Shown: positions 9,773 to 20,890, numbered from the stretch's first letter. The stretch: DNA of 64,000 nt from Pseudomonas sp. MYb118 (GCF_040947875.1 NZ_JBFRXN010000001.1:186001-250000); one strand, 5' to 3'. Numbers and translations: made by a program. The notes: generated from the letters alone by a model not told the origin.

Positions 9773-12424
9773 ATGAGCAACTCCGGCCGCGCCGACGCCC
9801 TCCTAGCAGACCTGCCCCGCGACGGCCGTGGCCGGCTCAAGGTGTTTCTCGGCGCCGCGCCCGGCGTTGGCAAGACCTACGCCATGCTGCAAGCCGCGCA
9901 CAGCCAACTGCGCCAGGGGGTCAAGGTTATCGCCGGTGTCGTCGAAACCCACGGTCGCGCCGAGACCGAGGCATTGCTCGGCGGCCTGCCGCAGCAGCCG
10001 CTGGTGCGCTCGGAGTACCGTGGCGTGATGCTCGAGGAAATGGACCTCGACGGCCTGCTCGCGGCCAGGCCGAAACTGGTACTGGTCGACGAACTGGCCC
10101 ACAGCAACGCCCCCGGCAGTCGTCACGCCAAGCGTTGGCAAGACATCCAGGAACTGCTCGCCGCCGGCATCGACGTGTTCACCACCGTCAACGTCCAGCA
10201 CCTGGAAAGTCTCAACGATCAGGTGCGCGGCATCACCGGCGTGCAGGTTCGCGAAACCCTGCCCGACTGGGTGTTGCAGGAGGCCTACGAGCTGCTGCTG
10301 ATCGACCTGCCACCGCGTGAACTGCTCGAGCGCCTGCGCGACGGCAAGGTCTATGTGCCGGAGCAGGCGAGGGCGGCGATCGATGCGTTCTTCACCCAGA
10401 CCAACCTCACCGCCCTGCGGGAACTGGCGATGCAAACCGCCGCCGCCCAGGTCGACAACGACCTGACCCAGGGCTATCGCCAGCTCGGCCAGGCCGCGCC
10501 CACCGTGCGCGGTCGCCTGCTGGTGGGCGTCGATGGCGATGACCAGGCCGAGCGCCTGGTGCGCCATGCCAGCCGGGTGGCCCAGCGCCGACACCTGCCG
10601 TGGAGCCTGGTGCACGTGGACAACGGCCGCATGGCCGACGAGCAATCGCGGCTGCGCCTGCAAAGTGCCCAGCAACTGGCGGAACGCCTGGGCGGCGAAG
10701 TGGTGTTGCTGCGCGCCGGGGAAGTGGCCAAGACCCTGATCCAGCATGCGGCCGAGCGGCGTGCCAGCCTGGTGCTGGTCGGCCAGTCCCGGCAGCGCTG
10801 GCGTCGCCGGGTGTTCGGCGGCGGCCTGGCGTCCCGCTTGTTGCGCGATGCACGTGGGCTGGAAATCAACGTCCTCGACAGCGATCACTCACAGGATCAA
10901 CCGCGCCAGCGTTTGCCGCGGGCGCTGGTATGGTTCGACTATGCGCTGGCGGTGATTGCGACGTTGCTCGCCAGTGCGTTGGCCTGGGCGGTGGCGAGTG
11001 TTTTGCCGCTGCCGAACATCTCGCTGGTGTTCCTCGCTGCCGTGCTGCTGGTGGCGGTGCGCAGCAGCCTCGGCCCGGCGCTGGTCTGCGCCGCGCTGTC
11101 GTTCCTGACCTATGACTTCCTGTTCATTCCGCCGAATTTCTCCTTGAGCATCCAGCGCGAAGAAGACGTGCTGACCCTGCTGTTTTTCCTGCTGATGGCG
11201 GCGCTCACCGGCAACCTGGCGGCGCGTCAGCGTCAACAGTTGCAGGCGCTGCGCGACACCCAGGAAGAAACCAGCGAACTGCTCGACCTGTCGCGCAAAC
11301 TCACCGCTGCCACCGACCGTCAGGCCGTGGTCAGCGCCGCCGCGCAACACCTCGACGGCTGGAGCGAATTGCAGGTGTGCCTGCTCAATCGTGATGGCGC
11401 GGCCGGCTGGAAAGTCGAAACAGGTGGCCCGCTGCAATTCACCGAAGCCGAACGCGCCGCCGCCGACTGGGCCTGGCAACACGACCAGCCCGCCGGCGCC
11501 GGCACTGGCACCTTGCCGTTCGGTCGCTGGTGGTGGTGGCCGTTGTCCGTGGACGATGGGCCATTGGCATTGCTGGGGGTGTGCGCCAGGGAGGGCCAGA
11601 CCCTGAGCGGGCAGCGCCGACGTTTGCTGACCGCATTGAGCCAGCCGCTGGCCCAGGCCCTGGCACGTGCACAACTGGCGCAAGACCTGGAGGCGGCGCG
11701 GCTGCACGGTGAAACCGAACAACTGCGCAGCGCCTTACTCGCTTCGGTGTCCCACGACCTGCGCACGCCGCTGACTGCCATGCGGGGCAGCATCGACAGC
11801 CTGCTGGCGCTGGGCGAGGCGATCCCGCTCGAGGATCGCCGCGAGCTGCTCGAAGGCACCCGCGATGAAGCCGAGCGCCTGGATCGCTACATCCAGAACC
11901 TGCTGGACATGACCCGCCTGGGCCACGGCGCGCTGAAGCTGGCGCGGGACTGGGTGGCACCGGCCGACATCGTCGGCAGTTCGCTCAATCGCCTGCGGGC
12001 GGTGCTGGCGCCGCTCGAAGTCAGCGTCGATGTGCCGACGCAGTTGCCGCTGCTGTACGTTCACGCGGCGCTGATCGAGCAGGCGCTGGTCAACGTGCTG
12101 GAAAACGCCGCGCGTTTTTCGCCCCTGCACGGGCGTCTGCAATTGCACGCCGGGGCTGCGGGCGACGAGCTGTTTTTCTCGGTCAGCGATGAAGGGCCGG
12201 GGATTCCCGAGGCGGAGCGGGCGAAGATCTTCGACATGTTCTACACCGCTGCGCGCGGGGACCGCGGCGGGCAGGGCACCGGGCTCGGGCTGGCGATCTG
12301 TCAGGGCATGGTCGGCGCCCATGGCGGGCGGATCAGCGTCGCCGACGGCATCGAAGGGCGCGGCACCTGCATCACCCTGCACCTGCCGTTGCAGGAGCAG
12401 CCCGACGATGAAATCGAAGGATAA
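9773..12424 (+). CDS. kdpD: KdpD, sensor histidine kinase for K+ limitation
   Basis: An 883-residue membrane kinase. The N-terminal KdpD domain has the Walker A motif GAAPGVGKT at residues 27-35. A universal-stress-like domain follows (GRLLVGVDGDD, about residues 245-370). Four membrane helices lie around 400-495 and a GAF-like region about 510-620. The HisKA motif SHDLRTPLT carries the phosphorylated histidine at residue 661, and the ATPase domain has DEGPGIP and GTGLGLAI. Start ATG 9773 (MSNSGRA) is chosen because the 24 earlier codons are REP sequence. KdpD phosphorylates KdpE when K+ is scarce or osmolarity is high. Confidence 0.96.
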   Translation: MSNSGRADALLADLPRDGRGRLKVFLGAAPGVGKTYAMLQAAHSQLRQGVKVIAGVVETHGRAETEALLGGLPQQPLVRSEYRGVMLEEMDLDGLLAARPKLVLVDELAHSNAPGSRHAKRWQDIQELLAAGIDVFTTVNVQHLESLNDQVRGITGVQVRETLPDWVLQEAYELLLIDLPPRELLERLRDGKVYVPEQARAAIDAFFTQTNLTALRELAMQTAAAQVDNDLTQGYRQLGQAAPTVRGRLLVGVDGDDQAERLVRHASRVAQRRHLPWSLVHVDNGRMADEQSRLRLQSAQQLAERLGGEVVLLRAGEVAKTLIQHAAERRASLVLVGQSRQRWRRRVFGGGLASRLLRDARGLEINVLDSDHSQDQPRQRLPRALVWFDYALAVIATLLASALAWAVASVLPLPNISLVFLAAVLLVAVRSSLGPALVCAALSFLTYDFLFIPPNFSLSIQREEDVLTLLFFLLMAALTGNLAARQRQQLQALRDTQEETSELLDLSRKLTAATDRQAVVSAAAQHLDGWSELQVCLLNRDGAAGWKVETGGPLQFTEAERAAADWAWQHDQPAGAGTGTLPFGRWWWWPLSVDDGPLALLGVCAREGQTLSGQRRRLLTALSQPLAQALARAQLAQDLEAARLHGETEQLRSALLASVSHDLRTPLTAMRGSIDSLLALGEAIPLEDRRELLEGTRDEAERLDRYIQNLLDMTRLGHGALKLARDWVAPADIVGSSLNRLRAVLAPLEVSVDVPTQLPLLYVHAALIEQALVNVLENAARFSPLHGRLQLHAGAAGDELFFSVSDEGPGIPEAERAKIFDMFYTAARGDRGGQGTGLGLAICQGMVGAHGGRISVADGIEGRGTCITLHLPLQEQPDDEIEG

Positions 12425-12474
12425 GCCGTGAAGCCTGATACCCTTTGGATCTTCCCATGCCACGACCGCCAGCC

Positions 12475-13167
12475 ATGAGCCAGACCTCGACCATCCTGGT
12501 CATCGACGATGAACCGCAGATCCGCAAGTTCCTGCGCATCAGCCTCGCTTCCCAGGGCTACAAGGTGCTGGAAGCCGGCACCGGCACTGAAGGCCTGGCG
12601 CAAGCCGCACTGAGCAAGCCCGACCTGCTGGTGCTCGACCTCGGCCTGCCCGACATGGACGGCCAGCAGGTGCTGCGCGAGTTTCGCGAATGGTCGACCG
12701 TGCCGGTGCTGGTACTGTCGGTGCGTGCCAGCGAAGGGCAGAAGGTCGAAGCGCTGGACGGCGGTGCCAACGACTACGTGACCAAGCCGTTCGGCATCCA
12801 GGAATTTCTCGCCCGGGTGCGCGCGTTACTGCGCCAGTCACCGGTGGGCGAGGTCCAGCAGGCGGCGCTGGAGTTCGGCCCGCTGACCGTGGACCTGGCC
12901 TATCGCCGGGTGTTGCTCGATGGCGCCGAAGTGGCGTTGACCCGCAAGGAATACGCGGTGCTGGCGCAACTGGCGCGGCACCCCGGTCGGGTGATCACCC
13001 AGCAGCAGTTGCTCAAGGACATCTGGGGGCCGACCCACACCGAGGACAGCCATTACCTGCGAATCGTGGTCGGGCATCTGCGCCAGAAGCTGGCGGACGA
13101 TCCGACCCGGCCGAGGTTCATCGTGACCGAGGCGGGGGTGGGGTATCGGTTGTTGGGGCAGGGGTAG
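12475..13167 (+). CDS. kdpE: KdpE, OmpR-family response regulator
   Basis: A 230-residue regulator: receiver domain with the acidic pair at residues 11-12 and phospho-acceptor D55 in LLVLDLGLPD, then an OmpR/PhoB winged helix ending in RPRFIVTEAGVGYRL. It activates kdpFABC when phosphorylated by KdpD. ATG 12475 gives the normal family length; ATG 12457 in frame would add six residues. It follows kdpD by 50 bp. The kdpF upstream region (4921-5068) would hold its binding sites, but I cannot place an operator with confidence. Confidence 0.95.
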   Translation: MSQTSTILVIDDEPQIRKFLRISLASQGYKVLEAGTGTEGLAQAALSKPDLLVLDLGLPDMDGQQVLREFREWSTVPVLVLSVRASEGQKVEALDGGANDYVTKPFGIQEFLARVRALLRQSPVGEVQQAALEFGPLTVDLAYRRVLLDGAEVALTRKEYAVLAQLARHPGRVITQQQLLKDIWGPTHTEDSHYLRIVVGHLRQKLADDPTRPRFIVTEAGVGYRLLGQG

Positions 13168-13190
13168 TTTTCAACAGGTGTGTTGTCTGA

Positions 13191-13277
13191 TCCGGCCAAT
13201 CGCGAGCAGGCTCGCTCCCACAGTGGTCCGGTGTACACAGGCCCAATGTGGGAGCGAGCCTGCTCGCGATTGGGCCG
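13191..13277. repeat. REP pair (REPIN) after kdpE
   Basis: A long inverted repeat, CCGGCCAATCGCGAG facing CTCGCGATTGGGCCGG, holds two REP copies between the convergent kdpE and patatin genes. It may act as a bidirectional transcription end. Confidence 0.9.
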
Positions 13278-13296
13278 GAAATATCACCCCAGCTCC

Positions 13297-14337
13297 TCAG
13301 GCCTCCCGCTCACTCTCATACCGATCCAACGTATCGCGCGCAATCTCGCGCCCCAGCGCGATCAACTCCGGTGCCTTGTAGAACTCGAAAAACCGGCACA
13401 CCCGCTTCGGCACGTTGATCAGGATGTCCGGCGGATACCCGGCGATCTTGTACTGCGCCAGCGACGTCTGCATCACCTCGAAACTCTGGTTGATCAGGTC
13501 CAGCAGGGACGCCGGCCCGACGTTGTCGACGATGAACGACCCCGTCGCCGATTTCGGCGCGCCGGCGCGCTCCGGAGCGGCGGCCGGTTGCTGGGCGTCC
13601 GGCTCGGCGGAGTCGATCCATGGGTTGATCTCGGCGGCTTCCGCGATCAGCGCTTCCTTCTCCAGTTGCAGCAGTTTTTCCGCCTGTTTGCGGCGGAACG
13701 GCAGCTTGGAACCGACCGAACTGATCAGGCTGTCGAAGCGGGTCCTGAACGCTGCCGGGCGCTGGATCACTGGCAGTTGATAGTGGCGCTGGTTGGTCGA
13801 GTTGAGGTTGACCGCGATGATCAGGTCGCAGTGGCTCGACACCACCGGCACGATGGGCAGCGGGTTGAGAATGCCGCCGTCCACCAGCATGCGGTTGCCC
13901 TGCATGACCGGGGTGAACAGGCTGGGGATGGCCGCCGAAGCGCGCATCGCCTGGTGCAGGCAACCTTCCTGGAACCAGATTTCCTGCTGGTTGGTCAGGT
14001 CGGCAGCCACCGCCGTGTAGGGGATGCGCAGGTCTTCGATATTGATCTCGCCGACGATCTTGCGGATCTGCCCGAACACCTTTTCCCCGCGTATCGCGCC
14101 AAGGCGAAAACTGACGTCCACCAGGCGCAATACATCGAGGTAGTCCAGGCTCTCGATCCAGTTGCGGTACTCGTCCAGTTTGCCGGCGGAATAGATCCCG
14201 CCGATCACCGCGCCCATCGAGCAGCCGGCGATGCAGGCGATGTCATAGCCACGACGCTCGATCTCCTCGATCACCCCGATATGCGCGTAACCCCGCGCTC
14301 CACCCGAGCCCAGTACCAGCGCGACGCGCTTTTTCAT
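13297..14337 (-). CDS. Patatin-like phospholipase, RssA-like
   Basis: A 346-residue serine hydrolase. The oxyanion loop LGSGGARG is at residues 9-16, the nucleophile motif GCSMG has S40, and DGG contains D153, completing the Ser-Asp dyad of patatins. The C-terminal 170 residues are less typical, with charged stretches. Start ATG 14337 (MKKRVALVLG) follows AGGGCG; the upstream extension in frame has no family likeness. It probably hydrolyses phospholipid acyl esters in the cytoplasm or at the inner membrane face. Substrate and physiological role are not visible. Confidence 0.85.
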   Translation of the reverse strand: MKKRVALVLGSGGARGYAHIGVIEEIERRGYDIACIAGCSMGAVIGGIYSAGKLDEYRNWIESLDYLDVLRLVDVSFRLGAIRGEKVFGQIRKIVGEINIEDLRIPYTAVAADLTNQQEIWFQEGCLHQAMRASAAIPSLFTPVMQGNRMLVDGGILNPLPIVPVVSSHCDLIIAVNLNSTNQRHYQLPVIQRPAAFRTRFDSLISSVGSKLPFRRKQAEKLLQLEKEALIAEAAEINPWIDSAEPDAQQPAAAPERAGAPKSATGSFIVDNVGPASLLDLINQSFEVMQTSLAQYKIAGYPPDILINVPKRVCRFFEFYKAPELIALGREIARDTLDRYESEREA

Positions 14338-14554
14338 GAATCGCCCTCGTCTGACCAGGTTCAACAATGCACCCAACGAGGGGCGGGGTTCAATCGCCGG
14401 AGTCGCTGCCCAGGCTGAAGGCGTCGTTTTTTCGACACTCCAGGAGGGCAGATGGGTATTCTTCCCAGCACTATAGTTTCGGCTGTGGGCCAAGGCACTT
14501 TTCACGTGCCACACCGTCTTAACAGCACGACTGTTTTCCAACATTGAGGTGTAA

Positions 14555-14836
14555 ATGATGAAAGCCTGGATCTGTGTGCCGATGATTGCCCTGGCACTGG
14601 CCGGTTGTGCCGGCAAAACCGCCTATCGTGAAAGCTGCGGCAGCCAGATTGATGCCGCGTGGCATGAGCTGGACCTGGCCAAGGCCGAGGGTTTTGCCGG
14701 TACCGTCAGCTATTCCAAGGCCTTGTCGCTGCTGACCGGCGCCAAGACCCAGCAGCAGTTCGAAGCCTACGAGGGCTGCACCAGCAAGGCGGAAAAGGCA
14801 CGTTTCTATATTCGTGAGTCCCGGGCTGGCCGTTGA
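14555..14836 (+). CDS. Small lipoprotein of unknown function
   Basis: A 93-residue protein with a classical lipobox: hydrophobic h-region followed by LALAGC with the lipidated cysteine at residue 18. The mature part, about 75 residues, is mainly helical and charged with two further cysteines. It is probably anchored in the outer membrane since residue +2 is Ala rather than Asp. ATG 14555 or the next codon can start it. It is divergent from the patatin gene and followed 42 bp later by the CHAD gene. No family is recognised. Confidence 0.75.
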   Translation: MMKAWICVPMIALALAGCAGKTAYRESCGSQIDAAWHELDLAKAEGFAGTVSYSKALSLLTGAKTQQQFEAYEGCTSKAEKARFYIRESRAGR

Positions 14837-14878
14837 GGCATGATGCAGGCAGTAGCCATTCAAATCGGGGAGTAGAAG

Positions 14879-15646
14879 ATGTCCGCTTTGGTTGATCGGT
14901 TGGTTGCCCACGTCCTGGGTATCGAAGTGCGCGTGTTGGCCTGCCAGGCACGGTTGCAGGCCAATACGGACCCGGAGGCCTTGCACGACCTGCGCACCAC
15001 GGTGCGCCGCTTGCGCAGCCTGTTGCGACCCTTGCGCGGTTTGCCCGGCGTCGAGCAACTGGAGGAGGCGGCGTCGAAGGTTGGCGAACTGACCACGCCG
15101 CTGCGTGACCGTGAAGTGCTGGCGGCGTATCTGCTCAAGCACAACCAGCCCGAAGCGGCGCAACGGCGCATGGCAATGATGAAAGAGGCTTATCCGGCGG
15201 TGGCTGCGAGTACCGAGCTGTCACAGTTGCTGATCATCCTCGACGCCTTTCCGCGGTTTTTGCGGGCGGCCCAACATCAGGGCTTGCTCAAGGGATTGCG
15301 CAAGCACATCGAGAAGCGTCTGGCCAAGCAATGGAAGAAACTCGATGAGGCATTGCACGATCCCGCCCATGACCGTCACCGCCTGCGCCTGCTGATCAAA
15401 CGAGTGCGCTACGGCATCGAAGCCTATCCGGAACTCGATCGCCTGCCGAAGCCGGCCTTGCCGAGACTCAAGTCGGCACAGTCGGCCCTGGGAGACTGGC
15501 ACGATGCCTGGCAATGGCTGGCTCGCGCCGAGGAAGAAGCGGATCTGCAACCCTGCGTGGCCGTGTGGAAAACCACCCTGGCCGAGGCGGAAGGCCGCGC
15601 CGACAAGGTGCTCGACAAGCTCAGCAAGGCCTGCTTCAAGTCCTGA
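14879..15646 (+). CDS. CHAD domain protein (polyphosphate-binding)
   Basis: A 255-residue helical protein rich in conserved histidines and basic residues, with the CHAD patterns LHDLRTTVRRLRSLLRPL near residue 38 and HRLRLLIKRVRYGIEAYP near 165. CHAD domains bind inorganic polyphosphate through these basic surfaces. ATG 14879 follows GGGGAGTAGAAG. There is no CYTH domain or polyphosphate kinase gene adjacent, so the role is inferred from the domain alone. Confidence 0.85.
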   Translation: MSALVDRLVAHVLGIEVRVLACQARLQANTDPEALHDLRTTVRRLRSLLRPLRGLPGVEQLEEAASKVGELTTPLRDREVLAAYLLKHNQPEAAQRRMAMMKEAYPAVAASTELSQLLIILDAFPRFLRAAQHQGLLKGLRKHIEKRLAKQWKKLDEALHDPAHDRHRLRLLIKRVRYGIEAYPELDRLPKPALPRLKSAQSALGDWHDAWQWLARAEEEADLQPCVAVWKTTLAEAEGRADKVLDKLSKACFKS

Positions 15647-15663
15647 GCCCAACACCGCCCCCA

Positions 15664-15775
15664 ACTGTGGGAGCGGCGGTGCGACGATTCGACTTGCTCG
15701 CGAATGCGGACTGACATTCAACATCAATGTCGACTGATGCACCGTCATCGCGAGCAAGCTCGCTCCTACAGGGGG
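15664..15775. repeat. Decayed REP plus intact REP
   Basis: One clear REP (ATCGCGAGCAAGCTCGCTCCTAC) at about 15747-15771 faces a degenerate, insertion-bearing copy at 15665-15710 (GTGGGAGCGGCGGTGCGACG...TTGCTCGCGAAT). It shows a REPIN in the course of decay. Confidence 0.75.
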
Positions 15776-15890
15776 ATCACCTGCATCGAAATCACGGCCC
15801 ATCTGTCAGTGATTTTGTCCGGAATAAACCCTGTGCCAGCCCCCGGCGCTCGCTAATATCCCCACATCCTTTTCCCGCCCCGAGGTTTTC

Positions 15891-16688
15891 ATGCGCTTTT
15901 CCGATCTGCTCGACGCCGTCCGCCGCCAGCCTCGGGAGTTGTCCATTCCGGCCGAATGGGCGCAGGGCCGCGCCAGTTTTGGCGGGTTGGTCGCGGCGTT
16001 GCAGTACGAAGCCATGCGCGCCCAGGTGCCGGCCGATCGCCTGGTGCGTTCGCTGGCGATCACCTTTGTCGGCCCGGCCGAGCCTGAAGTCCCGGTCAAT
16101 TTTGAAGTCGAGGTGCTGCGCGAGGGCAAGGCGGTCAGTCAGGTGCTGGGGCGTGCCGTGCAGAACGGCCAGGTGGTGACCTTGATCCAGGGCAGCTTCG
16201 GCGCCTCGCGGCCGTCCGAAGTGGCGGTGGCGGCCTTGCCCGCTCCCGCCATGAAGCATTGGGACGACTGCCAGGAACTGCCTTACGTGAAAGGCGCGAC
16301 GCCGGAGTTCATGCGCCATCTGGCGATGCGCTGGAGCGTCGGCGGGCTGCCGTTCTCCGGCAACAAATCCCGCGAGATGGGCGGCTGGGTGCGCTTGCGT
16401 GGGGACGTGAAGGAAGAGCCAGTGACCGAGTCGCATATCCTGGCGCTGGTGGATGCCTGGCCGCCGTCGCTGTTGCCACACCTGAACCGACCGGCGATGG
16501 GCAGCACGCTGACCTGGACCATCGAGTTCGTCCAGCCCGTGCTGGCACTGAGCACGCTGGACTGGTGCAAATACCTGGTGGAAATCGAGCATGGCGCGGA
16601 TGGCTACGGCCACGCAGCGGCGAAGCTGTGGAGCGCCGACGGTCAGTTGATTGCCATGAGCCGGCAGACTGTGACGATCTTCGCCTGA
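15891..16688 (+). CDS. Acyl-CoA thioesterase-like protein (double hot-dog)
   Basis: A 265-residue protein with two hot-dog repeats like TesB-related thioesterases: first repeat about 20-110 (FGGLVAALQYEAM, SLAITFVGPAE), second about 150-260 (WTIEFVQPVLAL, AAKLWSADGQLIAMSRQT). Such proteins hydrolyse acyl-CoA thioesters. ATG 15891 follows CCCGAGGTTTTC. Its stop codon directly abuts the stop of the opposing Mpo1-like gene. The natural acyl chain is not evident. Confidence 0.8.
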   Translation: MRFSDLLDAVRRQPRELSIPAEWAQGRASFGGLVAALQYEAMRAQVPADRLVRSLAITFVGPAEPEVPVNFEVEVLREGKAVSQVLGRAVQNGQVVTLIQGSFGASRPSEVAVAALPAPAMKHWDDCQELPYVKGATPEFMRHLAMRWSVGGLPFSGNKSREMGGWVRLRGDVKEEPVTESHILALVDAWPPSLLPHLNRPAMGSTLTWTIEFVQPVLALSTLDWCKYLVEIEHGADGYGHAAAKLWSADGQLIAMSRQTVTIFA

Positions 16689-17054
16689 TCAGTGCCGACG
16701 GTGGCGTTCACGCCAGGCGCGCCACCAGCCGCCGCTGAGGAAAAACCGTGGAAAGGTCAAAAACTGTTCGACCAGCAGACGCGACACCGCGTCCTTACGA
16801 TCACTGAACGGCTCGGAGGCTTGCGCCTCCAGGCTGTGCCCATGACGTTGCAGGCCCAGTGCCGCCAGCAGGCCGACGACGCCAATGGCGAAATTGGCGA
16901 AGCTGAGGCTGAACACCCCGGACACCATCAGCAGAAACGCCACGATGAACAGCGGCACGGCAATCAGGTGCAGGACCAGGTTGGTCGGGTGCTGGTGGTT
17001 GCCCGGGTAGGCGCGCCATTGCCAGGCGGGAAGGTTGGGGTGACGTTTGCCCAT
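16689..17054 (-). CDS. DUF962/Mpo1-like small membrane protein
   Basis: A 121-residue protein with a conserved N-terminal WQWRAYPGNHQHPTN stretch, two hydrophobic segments (about 27-50 and 52-68) and a basic C-terminus. The histidine-rich start and paired helices resemble the DUF962/Mpo1 family, named after a yeast 2-hydroxy fatty acid dioxygenase; the bacterial role is not settled. ATG 17054 is preferred because GAGGA lies 9 bases upstream; ATGs at 17075 and 17084 would lengthen it. It ends head-on with the thioesterase gene with no gap. Confidence 0.65.
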   Translation of the reverse strand: MGKRHPNLPAWQWRAYPGNHQHPTNLVLHLIAVPLFIVAFLLMVSGVFSLSFANFAIGVVGLLAALGLQRHGHSLEAQASEPFSDRKDAVSRLLVEQFLTFPRFFLSGGWWRAWRERHRRH

Positions 17055-17180
17055 GATGCCAAATCCTCTATCCATGTTGAACATGGTTGAAGAATAGGCG
17101 TGGGGGAGGCGGGGGGCGAATCAAGGATGGCTATAGGGGTGATAGGTGGTTGTGTTTCGGATGAGTGTTGACCGGGTTGA

Positions 17181-17276
17181 CGCCATCGCGAGCAAGCTCG
17201 CTCCTACAGGGGGGATGTGAAACACAAAATTTGTGAACGCCACCAATCACTGTAGGAGCGAGCTTGCTCGCGATGC
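17181..17276. repeat. REP pair (REPIN)
   Basis: Two GCGAGCAAGCTCGCTCCTAC-type REPs in inverted orientation lie between the Mpo1-like gene's promoter region and the end of the chemoreceptor gene. Confidence 0.9.
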
Positions 17277-17280
17277 GATC

Positions 17281-18762
17281 TCAAAGTTTCAGTTGCCCAA
17301 TCGCCTTGCTCAATTCCCCCGCCAACGCCGCCAGCTCATTACTGGTGGTCGCTGAATCCACCGTCTGCTGCACGGTGTTCTCGGTCACGTCGCGAATCCC
17401 CACCACCGCGCGGTTCATCTCTTCGGCGACCTGGCTTTGTTGCTCTGCGGCCACCGCAATCTGGGTATTGCTTTCGCGCATCTGCGCCACGGCGCCGGTG
17501 ATCTCCGCCAGGGCGGCGCCGGCTTCCTGTGCCTGTTGCACGCAGTCGTCGGCCTTGTACGAACTTTCCTGCATGAAATCCACGGCGTCGCGGGTTCCGG
17601 CTTGCAACGCCGAGACCATCAGGGTGATCTCGTCGGTGGAAATCTGTACGCGCTTGGCCAGGTTGCGCACTTCATCGGCCACCACGGCAAAGCCACGTCC
17701 CATCTCCCCGGCGCGCGCCGCTTCGATGGCTGCGTTCAACGCCAGCAGGTTGGTTTGCTCGGCGATGCTGTGGATCACGTTGACCACGCCGTTGATCTTC
17801 TGGCTGTCTTCGGCCAGGCGCTGGATCATCTCGGCGGTCTGCTGCACCCCGGTGGACAGGCCGGCGATCGACTTCTGCACGCGTATCACCACTTCCTGGC
17901 CACTGCCGGCCAGGGTATCGGCCGATTGCGAGAGGTCGCGGGTCGCGCCGGCGTGCTGGGCGATGTGATGCACGGTGGCGGTCATTTCATTGATCGCCGT
18001 GGCCGCCTGATCGGTTTCACTCTGCTGGCCGAGCATGCCGTGTTGCACCTCGTTCATGCTCGACGCCAGGCGCGCCGCGCCCACATCCAGTTGCCGGGCC
18101 GTGTTGGCCACGGTGTTGACCACCCGCTGATAACCGGCCTGCATGGCGTTGAACGCACCGGCCATCTGCCCGACTTCATCGGCGCAGGACAGCGGCACAC
18201 GGGCCGCCAGGTCGCCGGTTTTTTCCACGTGCAGCATCACGTCTTTCAACGTATTGAGCTGGCTGAGCAGGAAGCGGATCAGCAACTGCGAGGCGCCGAG
18301 CATCGCCAGCATCAGGATGAACACCGCCACCGCGTAATTGACGAAGCGTTCGCTGAACACCTGAGCCAGGCTTGGCCCATGGGCGATCACGGCGACGCGC
18401 TGTCCGTCGGTGCGAGTCAGTACTTGCGCACCCAGCAACGGGTTTTCGCCAAACAGCGGCATCGACTGGAATTCGACCCATCCGTCGGCGCCCGTCAGCT
18501 CCTGGACGGGTTGCCCGTTCAGCACCGGCGCCTGGCCACGACTGAAGGACAGCAGGTTGTCGTCCTTGGGCAGCGCTTGGCCGGTAGGCCAGGCGCCAAT
18601 CAAGCGCGCTTGCGCCTGGGCGGACGCCTGGGAGGCGTGGCTGCGAGACTGCTGCTCCAGGTGTACGGCGTACAGCACCAGCAGCAAGGTTGTAACGAAG
18701 GCGACCGCGTTGACCGCCCAAAATTTATATTTCAGCGAGATATTGCTAATCCAGGCACCCAT
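17281..18762 (-). CDS. Methyl-accepting chemotaxis protein
   Basis: A 493-residue chemoreceptor. The first membrane helix is at about residues 12-35 and is followed by a short periplasmic region of roughly 120 residues (with [17 protein letters not shown]). A second helix near 165-190 leads into a HAMP segment and a long cytoplasmic coiled coil with the signalling tip [20 protein letters not shown]. No C-terminal CheR-tethering pentapeptide is seen; it ends in IGQLKL. The ligand is unknown. Start ATG 18762 (MGAWISN) gives a normal receptor N-terminus; the ribosome-binding site is weak and upstream in-frame ATGs at 18792 and 18819 exist. Confidence 0.88.
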   Translation of the reverse strand: MGAWISNISLKYKFWAVNAVAFVTTLLLVLYAVHLEQQSRSHASQASAQAQARLIGAWPTGQALPKDDNLLSFSRGQAPVLNGQPVQELTGADGWVEFQSMPLFGENPLLGAQVLTRTDGQRVAVIAHGPSLAQVFSERFVNYAVAVFILMLAMLGASQLLIRFLLSQLNTLKDVMLHVEKTGDLAARVPLSCADEVGQMAGAFNAMQAGYQRVVNTVANTARQLDVGAARLASSMNEVQHGMLGQQSETDQAATAINEMTATVHHIAQHAGATRDLSQSADTLAGSGQEVVIRVQKSIAGLSTGVQQTAEMIQRLAEDSQKINGVVNVIHSIAEQTNLLALNAAIEAARAGEMGRGFAVVADEVRNLAKRVQISTDEITLMVSALQAGTRDAVDFMQESSYKADDCVQQAQEAGAALAEITGAVAQMRESNTQIAVAAEQQSQVAEEMNRAVVGIRDVTENTVQQTVDSATTSNELAALAGELSKAIGQLKL

Positions 18763-18938
18763 GGAGGTTTTCTCTGATAGCGGAAACAGCATTGGCAAGG
18801 TGCCAGCATTGTGCCGCATACGGTGCCGCGGATGTTGATATGCGTCAACCTTCCCGTCGTCGCAGGGGCGCAGCGACGAATGGCGTAATGCGTTATCCTG
18901 CGCGCCTTCAAAACTCCCTCGCTACAGGACTCCGCCCC

Positions 18939-19469
18939 ATGAAAGCCGCACTCGTCGAACTCATCAGCAAAATCAGCTCCGGGTGCATGGGCGAAGACGA
19001 AATCCACAAGGTCGCTGAAGAGGCGGCACAGGCTTACGCCGACCCTCAAGCTTTTCTGACGGCCAATCCGGACATCAACTACGACGACAGCTTCCCGATC
19101 CCATTGGGCGAGTGGGTGGTGGTCGGCAGCCTGTCGGACACCGTGCTGTTCCAGGCTGACACCTACATGGACCTGTTCGCGCAGATCGTCGCCTCATTCG
19201 GCCCGGACGTGGCGTTCAACATGAAGCCCAAGCAACTGGCCAAGACCGAGGCATTGACCGCGCTCAACCGCATCCAGGTGCAGATGGACAGCATGAACAA
19301 GGAAAACGGTGGCTACACGCTGATGAACTTCAGCCAGTTGCTTGATGATGAGCTGCAAGTGGTGCTGGTGTTCGGCAACGACGTGCCGCGGGTGCTGGAA
19401 TTGTGCGCCGAGGTCGGCATCGCCGCCGCGCCGGCCCTGGAAGCCCTGAAAGTGGCCATTCACGTTTAA
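18939..19469 (+). CDS. Conserved hypothetical protein (176 residues)
   Basis: The soluble acidic protein begins MKAALVELISKISSGCMGEDE and has no signal peptide or membrane segment. The frame is open another 49 codons upstream, but that part is Arg-rich and non-coding in style, so ATG 18939 is chosen. I do not recognise a functional family; the regular helix/strand alternation and codon use match neighbouring backbone genes, so it is a real gene. It diverges from the chemoreceptor gene. Confidence 0.7.
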   Translation: MKAALVELISKISSGCMGEDEIHKVAEEAAQAYADPQAFLTANPDINYDDSFPIPLGEWVVVGSLSDTVLFQADTYMDLFAQIVASFGPDVAFNMKPKQLAKTEALTALNRIQVQMDSMNKENGGYTLMNFSQLLDDELQVVLVFGNDVPRVLELCAEVGIAAAPALEALKVAIHV

Positions 19470-19538
19470 GCGAATAAAACGGAACCCTGGCAATGGGCGA
19501 CTATTCTAAGAGGGCACACCACTTTTAGGAGCGACACC

Positions 19539-19730
19539 ATGGGTTCCACGTTCAATGGCCTGATCGGCCTGATCATTCTTGCGCTGGACATCTGGGCAAT
19601 CATCAACGTGCTCAAAAGTGGCGCGAGCACCGGGATGAAAATCGTCTGGGTGCTGCTGATCCTGCTCCTGCCGGTGCTGGGCCTGATCATCTGGGCCATC
19701 GCCGGACCACGGGGCAACGTGCGGATCTGA
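19539..19730 (+). CDS. Small PLDc_N-type membrane protein
   Basis: A 63-residue protein with two hydrophobic helices and the pattern DIWAIINVL...KIVWVLLILLLPVLGLIIW ending in GPRGN. This matches the phospholipase D-nuclease N-terminal (PLDc_N) small-membrane-protein domain found in front of cardiolipin synthases or alone. Here it stands alone. A good site TAGGAGCGACACC precedes the ATG. Its function when free-standing is unknown. Confidence 0.75.
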   Translation: MGSTFNGLIGLIILALDIWAIINVLKSGASTGMKIVWVLLILLLPVLGLIIWAIAGPRGNVRI

Positions 19731-19788
19731 CCCGTTTCTGACAACACCACCTAACCTGTGGGAGCAACTGTCTTACCCATACCGCTCA

Positions 19789-20890
<1,102 letters not shown>
